Shown piece after piece: positions 26,008-32,253 of a DNA stretch of 32,253 bases. The stretch is taken from assembly GCA_023378865.1 (NCBI GenBank), contig JAMCSP010000010.1:20056-52308 (forward strand). The letters run 5' to 3'. Source of the stretch: Candidatus Parvarchaeota archaeon. GTDB lineage: Archaea; Nanobdellota; Nanobdellia; Parvarchaeales; Parvarchaeaceae. A program made the translations under genes and the position numbers. Under the pieces are notes generated by a model. The model did not search any database. It was not told where the DNA came from and saw nothing but the letters and a program-made list of their open reading frames with translations. The stretch's first letter is position 1. The number at the start of each line of letters is the position of its first letter.

Positions 26008-26286
26008 ATGGCTTTAAAATTGAAAAGCATTGGTTCAACTTACGGTTTAAAAGTATACACCGACAACGGAACTTACTTTGGAGAGATAGAAGAGGCAGTT
26101 CTTCAGGATAACAGGATAGTCAGTTGGAGAATAAGGGCCAGCTCATCCTCTAACCTGTCAAAAATGATAAAAGGAGCAAAAGGCGCAATAATACAGCACA
26201 GCCTTGTAAGAGCAATTGGAGACATATTTATAATATCAAATATAGTGACTTCGCAATCTGAGCCTGAAACTTCAGAGGCGGAATAA
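26008..26286 (+). CDS. PRC-barrel domain protein, 92 aa
   Basis: A single PRC-barrel domain fills the protein: YGLKVYTDNGTYFGEIEEAVL (about 13-33), NRIVSWRI (35-42), then KGAIIQHSLVRAIGDIFIIS (59-78), with a short acidic tail. Such small PRC-barrel proteins are widespread in archaea. Family members in haloarchaea (CdpB proteins) act in cell division, and CdvA of Thermoproteota also carries this fold; earlier work linked the fold to RNA processing. The role here is therefore uncertain. It has its own TATA-like box and lies before lonB, a pairing that does not by itself define function. Confidence 0.87.
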   Translation: MALKLKSIGSTYGLKVYTDNGTYFGEIEEAVLQDNRIVSWRIRASSSSNLSKMIKGAKGAIIQHSLVRAIGDIFIISNIVTSQSEPETSEAE

Positions 26287-26311
26287 GCTTTTAAATTGGG
26301 AAATGCTTAAC

Positions 26312-26319
26312 TTTAAGTT
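26312..26319 (+). promoter_or_regulatory. TATA-like box for lonB-rio1-ogt operon
   Basis: TTTAAGTT lies 23-30 nt before the ATG at 26342. That distance matches the other leaderless starts here and favours this ATG over the TTG at 26336. Confidence 0.4.
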
Positions 26320-26341
26320 TTAGTAGAACGTAATATTGTTT

Positions 26342-28267
26342 ATGGATAATAACTTCAGTATCTCTTTTAAGACCACAGATGATATAAAGATCCCTCCAAA
26401 GATAGTGGACCAAGTGATTGGTCAGGAGGCTGCAGTAGAGATAATAAAGAAAGCAGCAATACAGAGAAGAAACGTTCTTTTAGTTGGAGCACCAGGTACT
26501 GGTAAAAGTATGCTTGGCCAGGCTTTGTCACAGCTATTGCCTGCTGAAAAGCTTGTAGATATACTTGCATTTCCCAATCCAAAGGATGAAAATGAGCCTA
26601 CTATAAAGACTGTTCCTGCAGGAGAAGGGAAAAGAATAGTTAACCAGGCAAAAGCTAGAAATATGTCCGCATTGGGCGGCGGCAACAACATGATAGTTTT
26701 CCTAGGTTTTATAGTCGCTTTTTTTATAGCTACATACATAGTCAGTATTCTGGTTTCTGATCAAAAAAATCCAATACTTGCGGCCGCAAATCAAATCTCA
26801 GGCACTTTATTCATAATAACGATGCTTATAGGCTTTCTTTTCGTTCTTTTAATGTATAGGCTTGGAAGGACGTCTTTAAAGGCCAGTGTACCTGCGCCCA
26901 AACTTCTGCTTGACAATTCAGGTGCAAAGTATGCACCTTTTATAGATGCTACAGGTGCAAAAGAAGGAGCATTGCTTGGTGATGTTCAGCATGATCCATT
27001 TCAATCAGGTGGGCTGGGTACACCTGCTCATGAAAGGGTAGTTCTTGGGGATATACACAAAGCTAACGGAGGGGTTCTTTTCATAGACGAGATAGCAAAT
27101 CTTTCACCGGAAACCCAGATTCAGCTGCTTACTGCGATGCAGGAAAAGAAATTAAGTATTACTGGGAGAAGTGAAAGAAGCGCAGGCGCGATGGTAAAAA
27201 CAAATCCGGTTCCATGTGATTTTATACTTGTAGGAGCGGGTAATCCAAATACTTTAAGCGAGATGAGCCCTGCTTTGCGTTCAAGAATAAGAGGTTACGG
27301 CTACGAAATCTACATGAATGAGACAATGCCGGATACCATAGAAAACAGGGACAAAATAGCAAGATTTGTTGCACAGGAGATCAGCAAGGACACTAAAATA
27401 CCTCCTTTTTCAAGGGATGCTGTCGTTGAAATATTAAATGAAGCTAGAAGAAAATCCAATAGGAAAGAATCTTTGACTTTGAAGCTTAGGGAGTTAGGCG
27501 GTGTGATAAGGGTAGCGGGAGATATTGCCGTAGAAAACAAGCATTCTATTGTTACAAGAGACGATGTACTAAAAGCAAAGAACTATGCAGGCTCATTCGA
27601 GCAGCAGATTGCTGCAAGATACATAAAAGAAAAGAAAGATTACGATGTTATACAGGTAAGTGGATCCAGAGTTGGCAGGGTAAATGGCTTAGCTGTAATA
27701 GAGAATTCAGATTCAGGTTTGATGCTGCCAATTGAAGCAATAGTCACAAAAAGCATGAGAAAAGGATCTGGAGAGATAATTGCGACAGGTAAACTAGGGG
27801 AGATAGCACAGGAAGCAGTTAAGAACGTATCTGCAATCGTTAAGCTGTATGCAAACAAGCCTCTAACGGACTATGATATACACATACAATTTTTACAGGC
27901 CTATTCAGGTGTTGAAGGAGATAGTGCAAGCGTAAGTGTTGCAATAAGCATACTGTCTGCTCTTACTAACATACCTATAAAACAGTCTATAGCAATGACA
28001 GGCTCCTTGTCGATATGGGGAGAAGTTCTGCCTGTAGGAGGAGTTTCAGCAAAGGTGGAAGCTGCCATAAACGCCGGAATTAAAGAGGTCATAATACCTG
28101 CTTCTAACATAGATGATTTGGTTCTATCTGATCCCAAGGCAATAAAAATAACGCCAGCAGATTCAATAACAGATGTAATAGAACATGCAATGGTTGACAA
28201 CGCTCAGAAGACAAAACTGCTTAATACGATAAAGAAATCCCTTAAAATAAAGCATGACAAAAAGTAA
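26342..28267 (+). CDS. lonB: Archaeal membrane-bound ATP-dependent protease LonB
   Basis: AAA+ serine protease anchored to the inner face of the membrane; it degrades unfolded and membrane-associated proteins. In order: Walker A GAPGTGKS (residues 49-56), the inserted pair of membrane helices typical of LonB (about 116-138 and 154-174), [13 protein letters not shown] with Asp249-Glu250 as Walker B, a sensor-like GAGNPNTL...RSRI, and the protease domain with [12 protein letters not shown] (catalytic Ser528) and [10 protein letters not shown] (catalytic Lys571). The Ser-Lys spacing of 43 equals that of bacterial Lon. No bacterial-type N-terminal Lon domain is present, as expected for LonB. 641 aa is a normal length. 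The ATG at 26342 was chosen over the track's TTG from TATA spacing. The 3' end overlaps rio1 by 14 nt. Confidence 0.96.
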   Translation: MDNNFSISFKTTDDIKIPPKIVDQVIGQEAAVEIIKKAAIQRRNVLLVGAPGTGKSMLGQALSQLLPAEKLVDILAFPNPKDENEPTIKTVPAGEGKRIVNQAKARNMSALGGGNNMIVFLGFIVAFFIATYIVSILVSDQKNPILAAANQISGTLFIITMLIGFLFVLLMYRLGRTSLKASVPAPKLLLDNSGAKYAPFIDATGAKEGALLGDVQHDPFQSGGLGTPAHERVVLGDIHKANGGVLFIDEIANLSPETQIQLLTAMQEKKLSITGRSERSAGAMVKTNPVPCDFILVGAGNPNTLSEMSPALRSRIRGYGYEIYMNETMPDTIENRDKIARFVAQEISKDTKIPPFSRDAVVEILNEARRKSNRKESLTLKLRELGGVIRVAGDIAVENKHSIVTRDDVLKAKNYAGSFEQQIAARYIKEKKDYDVIQVSGSRVGRVNGLAVIENSDSGLMLPIEAIVTKSMRKGSGEIIATGKLGEIAQEAVKNVSAIVKLYANKPLTDYDIHIQFLQAYSGVEGDSASVSVAISILSALTNIPIKQSIAMTGSLSIWGEVLPVGGVSAKVEAAINAGIKEVIIPASNIDDLVLSDPKAIKITPADSITDVIEHAMVDNAQKTKLLNTIKKSLKIKHDKK

Positions 28268-28952
28268 GGTATTCTCACACGTGTTTGATGAGGAAACCCT
28301 GAGGAATATAAATAAGTTGCAGGGAGACGGATATATAAGCAATCTTCTTGGCCCAATAGGAACAGGAAAAGAATCATATGTTTTCTATAGCAGGGATTTT
28401 CATGATAGAATAGTTGCAGTTAAGATACATAGACACAATATAGATGCGTTCAAGAGCATTCCTGCCTATATACGTTTAAGGGGCAGAAAAAGCGGCGGTT
28501 TCATAAAACAGATAAATGACTGGACAAGATTTGAATACAATTTTCTTTCAAAGGCGCATAACCTTGGGATAAGCACTCCTGAACCTATCCGCTGTTATGA
28601 AAACATAATAGTAATGCAGTTTATAGGCAGCGATGAAAACCCCGCTAAACTTGCCATAAAAGAAAGCGATTTTGATGTAGAAAAGTGGTATACATTGCTA
28701 ATTAAGTTTATAGTCAGCATGGCAAGGAATGGAATGATACACGGTGATTTGAGTCCATACAATATATTAAACTACAATGGGGAGCCTTTTATTATAGATT
28801 TCTCTCAAGCATTAAAACTTTCTTCTTCAACTATTAATTTTTTGCTTAGAGATATAACTAATATAAATAACTGGTTTTTGTCTTTGAAGTACAAAAACAT
28901 AAAAGAAACAAAAGAGATACTTGGTGAAATAGGCTGGAAAGATGATAACTAA
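28254..28952 (+). CDS. rio1: RIO1-type serine/threonine protein kinase
   Basis: An atypical protein kinase/ATPase acting in small-subunit ribosome maturation in archaea and eukaryotes. The nucleotide loop is [12 protein letters not shown] (about 33-44), the ATP-binding Lys is in VAVKIHR (about 55-61), the catalytic loop is [10 protein letters not shown] (His163, Asp165) and the metal-binding Asp is in IIDFSQA (Asp182). There is no N-terminal winged helix, which separates it from RIO2. 232 aa is slightly short for RIO1. It overlaps lonB by 14 nt and the alkyltransferase gene by 11 nt, so translational coupling is likely. Confidence 0.93.
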   Translation: MTKSKVFSHVFDEETLRNINKLQGDGYISNLLGPIGTGKESYVFYSRDFHDRIVAVKIHRHNIDAFKSIPAYIRLRGRKSGGFIKQINDWTRFEYNFLSKAHNLGISTPEPIRCYENIIVMQFIGSDENPAKLAIKESDFDVEKWYTLLIKFIVSMARNGMIHGDLSPYNILNYNGEPFIIDFSQALKLSSSTINFLLRDITNINNWFLSLKYKNIKETKEILGEIGWKDDN

Positions 28953-29247
28953 AGAAGATAAGGTATACCTGTTATTGACAAAAATACCAAAAGGAAAGGT
29001 TACAACTTATGGCAGAATAGCCAAAAAACTTAGTATTTCTGCAAGAGAAGTTGGCAGAATACTTAGCAGAAATAAACATCCAGAGAAGTTTCCATGCTAT
29101 AAAGTAGTAAGATCAGACGGTAGTTTAGGAGGTTATACTATAGGAAACAGAAATGATTCCAGTACTTTGAAGGTTAAAAGGAGAAAATTGATAAGTGACG
29201 GAGTCAAATTCAATAAAGATAAAGTAGATAAGTCCTGTATAATCTGA
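28942..29247 (+). CDS. ogt: Minimal methylated-DNA-protein cysteine methyltransferase (Ogt/MGMT-like)
   Basis: It would repair O6-alkylguanine by transferring the alkyl group to an active-site Cys. The 101-aa protein consists only of the C-terminal DNA-binding domain: KGKVTTYGRIAKKL helix-turn-helix, SAREVGRIL with the base-flipping Arg (Arg35), then KFPCYKVVRSDGSLGGY with Cys52. The usual motif is PCHRVV; here His is replaced by Tyr and Arg by Lys, but the Cys is kept. It is therefore not a classical alkyltransferase-like (ATL) protein, in which the Cys is lost. The N-terminal domain of full-length MGMT is absent. It is the last gene of an overlapping trio with lonB and rio1. Suicide-repair activity is likely but not certain given the altered motif. 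Confidence 0.85.
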   Translation: MITKEDKVYLLLTKIPKGKVTTYGRIAKKLSISAREVGRILSRNKHPEKFPCYKVVRSDGSLGGYTIGNRNDSSTLKVKRRKLISDGVKFNKDKVDKSCII

Positions 29248-29519
29248 TTATATCTTGTAAGTGTATAGATCCATTTTTTAATAATGCATAGGTTTGTTAT
29301 GATATTAAAAATGGTCTTAGAGTTTTCAAAAAAGCCGAGTAAAAAAGAGATTTGATTATTATAAATATAAAATTACTAGGTAAAATAAATTCTAAATCTG
29401 GGTTGCTTTAATAATTTAATTACATATTTAGTGTCAAAAAACTTTAGCTAGGCAGAATAGCAAAAATTTAGTAAAATCTTATTATTTTAATTTTTATAGA
29501 CTTGGGTTTAAAGGACTTA

Positions 29520-29559
29520 TAAACGATAAGATGAAATTACGCTTAATAGTAAACGATAA
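29520..29559 (+). repeat. Direct repeat TAAACGATAA, two copies 30 bp apart
   Basis: Copies at 29520-29529 and 29550-29559 are identical; a start-to-start distance of 30 bp equals about three helical turns, as in paired regulator sites. In AT-rich DNA chance is possible. Confidence 0.35.
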
Positions 29560-29585
29560 ATTAATTCATCATTAAAATGGCTACC

Positions 29586-29617
29586 AAATTTAAATTAGGA
29601 TTTTTCCTTTTAAATTT
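29586..29617 (+). promoter_or_regulatory. Inverted repeat/hairpin upstream of right surface gene
   Basis: AAATTTAAA and AGGA pair with TCCT and TTTAAATTT around a TTTT loop, giving 13 pairs with a two-base bulge. It lies about 38 bp upstream of the TATA-like box, so it could be an operator or the end of an upstream transcript. Confidence 0.35.
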
Positions 29618-29654
29618 TGATATCAGGAACCTAACTCTTTATTGTTTCAAAATA

Positions 29655-29661
29655 CTTATAT
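29655..29661 (+). promoter_or_regulatory. TATA-like box for the right surface gene
   Basis: CTTATAT lies 23-29 nt before the ATG at 29684, the same geometry as the other leaderless genes, and supports that start. Confidence 0.45.
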
Positions 29662-29683
29662 CCTTTACTTTACATCAAATAAT

Positions 29684-32253
29684 ATGCAATTAAGGCATTT
29701 AAAAGCGGAAGAACAGCATTATTATGTACCCAAAATCAAAAATAAGAAATTAAATTTTAAAATAAAGAGAAAAAAATCACAGTCAGCTCTGGAATACATG
29801 ATGACCTATGGCTGGGCTATCCTAGTAGTTGTAGTTGTTGCAGTGATTCTCTACAGTTTAGGAATATTTAATCCCTCTTCAAGCATAACAACAACAATAA
29901 CAGGCTTTGCAGGCTTGGGATCCCCGCAGGCAATCTGTTATTCAAACGGGAATCTAAACCTAAGTTTGGGCGATTCAGTAGGCTATCCAATAAATATACA
30001 GAGCATAACAGCAACCAATTCAACAAACGGAAAAGTTTCAATAACCCCGGATATTGCATTAAATCCAGGAGCATCTCATGTGTTTGTAATACCAGGCATA
30101 TGCCCTGCAGCAGGCAGGTATGCAATAAATGTTGAAGTAGAATACTACGAACCAACACAATCCCTTACAGGACCATATTTCTCAAAGGGATATATAACAG
30201 GGCAGGTGGTAACAGCACCTGTTATATCACATTACACTACTTTTACAGAGAGCAATCTTCCATTGAATACAAAGTGGAATGTTACCTATGACGGGGATAC
30301 TTTATACTCAACTTCAAGCATCATAAACTTCCCAATAACAAAAGGCACATATACTTATTTCATACCCTATGTCAACACAACCCCTTCAGGATGGTGCGTA
30401 TATACCCCCTCTGCTGACTCTAAGAACATTACAGGAACATTAGCGGCAGATTCAACATACAATGTAAATTTCGTAAGAATAGGCTGTCCCCCTACTTTCA
30501 CAGTACAGACAGACTCGGTATCCGGTTCTTTAAGCTTTAAGTTTACCGTTCCTGCAGATTATTCCTCCAATAACGTGGTTCTATTAGAGACTTCGACCAG
30601 CGATGGTTACATAAAAAGTGTAGCTCTACCTTCAAATTGCTACATAATAAATCAAAGCGAATCCATAAATAGCTTGAGCGGTGTTTTCTCAGCGGTTTGC
30701 ATAGAATCTCCAGGCTCATATTACATCAACACTAGCGTTCCTTATGGCGGTACTGTTTCCGCTGCCTACATACTCAACGGCACGGATTATTCACTGGCAT
30801 CTAACATGACAGAATACACAGGTTATTCTTCAGAGCAGCTTAACTCCACTTTAAGCAAGCTTTACCCTATGACAGTATGCAATGCCGGTGCCGGCTTAGA
30901 ATTATCAGTTGCTTACAAGACAGACGTATCATATGAATATGCGGCAGACTGGCACCTGTTCGTAAACAACGAATGCACTGCCAAGGTTACCGATGGAGGA
31001 GGAATGATAATTACAGGCATATCCCCATCAAGGAAGATAGACAACATAACTTTTATTGAGACAGGTCTTCCTTCAGGGTTCTCATGGACAGTAAACTTCA
31101 ATGGAACTAATTATTCCTCCAACAAAGAAGAGCAAAGTATAATTTTAGCAGCAGATGCAGTTGATAAATACCAGTTTTACAATGAATCCTATACAGAAGA
31201 CGGCTGCAATCTGCTTTACAGACCCTTCCCTTCATCAGGTACTTACAGTTCATTACAAGGAAATGTGACAGTAAAGGTTCAATATTATGCATATTCAAAT
31301 TCATGTACTCCTTTCACAGTACAGACAGACTCGGTATCCGGTTCTTTAAGCTTTAAGTTTACCGTTCCTGCAGATTATTCCTCCAATAACGTGGTTCTAT
31401 TAGAGACTTCGACCAGCGATGGTTACATAAAAAGTGTAGCTCTACCTTCAAATTGCTACATAATAAATCAAAGCGAATCCATAAATAGCTTGAGCGGTGT
31501 TTTCTCAGCGGTTTGCATAGAATCTCCAGGCTCATATTACATCAACACTAGCGTTCCTTATGGCGGTACTGTTTCCGCTGCCTACATACTCAACGGCACG
31601 GATTATTCACTGGCATCTAACATGACAGAATACACAGGTTATTCTTCAGAGCAGCTTAACTCCACTTTAAGCAAGCTTTACCCTATGACAGTATGCAATG
31701 CCGGTGCCGGCTTAGAATTATCAGTTGCTTACAAGACAGACGTATCATATGAATATGCGGCAGACTGGCACCTGTTCGTAAACAACGAATGCACTGCCAA
31801 GGTTACCGATGGAGGAGGAATGATAATTACAGGCATATCCCCATCAAGGAAGATAGACAACATAACTTTTATTGAGACAGGTCTTCCTTCAGGGTTCTCA
31901 TGGACAGTAAACTTCAATGGAACTAATTATTCCTCCAACAAAGAAGAGCAAAGTATAATTTTAGCAGCAGATGCAGTTGATAAATACCAGTTTTACAATG
32001 AATCCTATACAGAAGACGGCTGCAATCTGCTTTACAGACCCTTCCCTTCATCAGGTACTTACAGTTCATTACAAGGAAATGTGACAGTAAAGGTTCAATA
32101 TTATGCATATTCAAATTCATGTACTCCTTTCACAGTACAGACAGACTCGGTATCCGGTTCTTTAAGCTTTAAGTTTACCGTTCCTGCAGATTATTCCTCC
32201 AATAACGTGGTTCTATTAGAGACTTCGACCAGCGATGGTTACATAAAAAGTGT
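29684..32253 (+). CDS. Pilin-headed tandem-repeat surface adhesin (3' end outside window)
   Basis: This gene is missing from the ORF track because no stop occurs before the window ends; the frame is open for 856 codons from 29684. After a long basic head comes KKSQSALEYMMTYGWAILVV (about 30-49), the archaeal class III signal/pilin motif common in DPANN, with a membrane helix to about residue 60. Residues 61-180 form an Ig-like pilin domain. A GLP-W domain follows (about 183-270; FTESNLPLNTKW), then 272-aa units at 272-543, 544-815 and 816 onward. Each unit is a beta-rich Ser/Asn domain plus a GLP-W domain (FIETGLPSGFSW, GCNLLYRP, PSSG). The 30-residue pre-signal head is unusually long. Cell-surface adhesion is inferred; the closest relative here is the left-edge gene. 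Confidence 0.85.
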   Translation, partial: MQLRHLKAEEQHYYVPKIKNKKLNFKIKRKKSQSALEYMMTYGWAILVVVVVAVILYSLGIFNPSSSITTTITGFAGLGSPQAICYSNGNLNLSLGDSVGYPINIQSITATNSTNGKVSITPDIALNPGASHVFVIPGICPAAGRYAINVEVEYYEPTQSLTGPYFSKGYITGQVVTAPVISHYTTFTESNLPLNTKWNVTYDGDTLYSTSSIINFPITKGTYTYFIPYVNTTPSGWCVYTPSADSKNITGTLAADSTYNVNFVRIGCPPTFTVQTDSVSGSLSFKFTVPADYSSNNVVLLETSTSDGYIKSVALPSNCYIINQSESINSLSGVFSAVCIESPGSYYINTSVPYGGTVSAAYILNGTDYSLASNMTEYTGYSSEQLNSTLSKLYPMTVCNAGAGLELSVAYKTDVSYEYAADWHLFVNNECTAKVTDGGGMIITGISPSRKIDNITFIETGLPSGFSWTVNFNGTNYSSNKEEQSIILAADAVDKYQFYNESYTEDGCNLLYRPFPSSGTYSSLQGNVTVKVQYYAYSNSCTPFTVQTDSVSGSLSFKFTVPADYSSNNVVLLETSTSDGYIKSVALPSNCYIINQSESINSLSGVFSAVCIESPGSYYINTSVPYGGTVSAAYILNGTDYSLASNMTEYTGYSSEQLNSTLSKLYPMTVCNAGAGLELSVAYKTDVSYEYAADWHLFVNNECTAKVTDGGGMIITGISPSRKIDNITFIETGLPSGFSWTVNFNGTNYSSNKEEQSIILAADAVDKYQFYNESYTEDGCNLLYRPFPSSGTYSSLQGNVTVKVQYYAYSNSCTPFTVQTDSVSGSLSFKFTVPADYSSNNVVLLETSTSDGYIKS
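30497..32253 (+). repeat. Perfect 816-bp tandem coding repeats (two full copies plus a partial third)
   Basis: Units start at 30497, 31313 and 32129. By eye, 30495-31437 and 31311-32253 are identical base for base. The duplicated antisense ORFs in the track (30913/31729 and 31107/31923, both offset 816) confirm it. The period is a multiple of three, so the frame is kept. Copy number in the genome is unknown because the window ends inside the third copy. Confidence 0.93.

Larger units (their letters stand above)
29248..29683 (+). other. Noncoding AT-rich region upstream of the right surface gene
   Basis: About 435 bp, the longest gene-free stretch in the window. I see no ORF of convincing length, no tRNA and no CRISPR. 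It contains two copies of TAAACGATAA 30 bp apart, a hairpin at 29586-29617 and a TATA-like box at 29655. Elsewhere here intergenic gaps are under about 75 bp, so a control region or a small RNA is plausible. Confidence 0.6.

Noticed and set aside
26336-26341. TTG start for LonB at 26336
   Set aside because: An ATG six bases later has better TATA spacing; every other gene here can use ATG.
30913-32120. Four minus-strand ORFs (62 and 65 aa, each present twice)
   Set aside because: They are antisense shadows of the open plus-strand adhesin gene; their exact duplication only reflects the 816-bp repeat.
1-32253. A circular 32-kb replicon, since both ends carry the same repeat
   Set aside because: The repeat copies at the two ends differ, so they are not an overlap, and the window carries chromosomal housekeeping genes. 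A repeat-induced contig break or two paralogous loci is simpler.
29248-32253. CRISPR array, considered because of repeated DNA
   Set aside because: The only regular repeats are 816-bp coding units; no short repeats with unique spacers are present.

Overview
This AT-rich window comes from an archaeon, most likely a small-genome DPANN lineage of the ARMAN type (Parvarchaeota or Micrarchaeota). The evidence is an archaeal class I CCA-adding enzyme, membrane-anchored LonB protease, RIO1 kinase, Lhr helicase, single-chain ADP-forming acyl-CoA synthetase, a COG1839-type adenosine-specific kinase, a PRC-barrel protein, tRNA genes without encoded CCA, and TATA-like boxes about 23-30 nt before start codons (leaderless transcripts). 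The KGQ/KKSQSALEY pilin-type N-termini and Asn/Ser/Tyr-rich giant surface proteins fit the same group. The lineage is inferred from gene style; no rRNA is present.

Layout. (1) 1-981: the 3' end of a repeat-containing surface protein gene that enters from the left edge. (2) 1006-5822: a minus-strand Lhr helicase, divergent from cca; cca is followed one base later by tRNA-Asn, then an unrecognised 235-aa protein. (3) 5883-22744: a 17-kb, six-gene, same-strand surface operon with gaps of 0-6 nt, encoding proteins of 809, 268, 186, 1141, 3022 and 185 aa. Each has an N-terminal hydrophobic segment, several of pilin (class III signal peptide) type. The 3022-aa protein ends in at least five Cys-containing repeats with the motif F-x-E-x-G-L-P-x-G-x-x-W-x-V (called GLP-W here). 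(4) 22794-29247: housekeeping block: adenosine-specific kinase, tRNA-Met, a COG4741-like nuclease, ADP-forming acyl-CoA synthetase, PRC-barrel protein, then overlapping lonB, rio1 and an alkyltransferase gene. (5) 29248-29683: noncoding leader region with a hairpin and direct repeats. (6) 29684-window end: a large open gene absent from the supplied ORF track because it has no stop in the window. It has a pilin-type head, a GLP-W domain, then perfect 816-bp (272-aa) tandem repeats.

The genes at both window ends belong to one family and share a 128-bp identical block 30 kb apart, although their surroundings differ. The GLP-W domain occurs in the left gene, the giant operon protein and the right gene. 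I infer that about two thirds of this window builds the cell surface: pilin-like subunits and very long repeat adhesins, plausibly for attachment to a host or to other cells. No motor ATPase, prepilin peptidase or platform protein is in the window, so assembly machinery must lie elsewhere. Both window edges fall inside near-identical repeats, so the repeat number there is uncertain and the edges may be assembly breaks.
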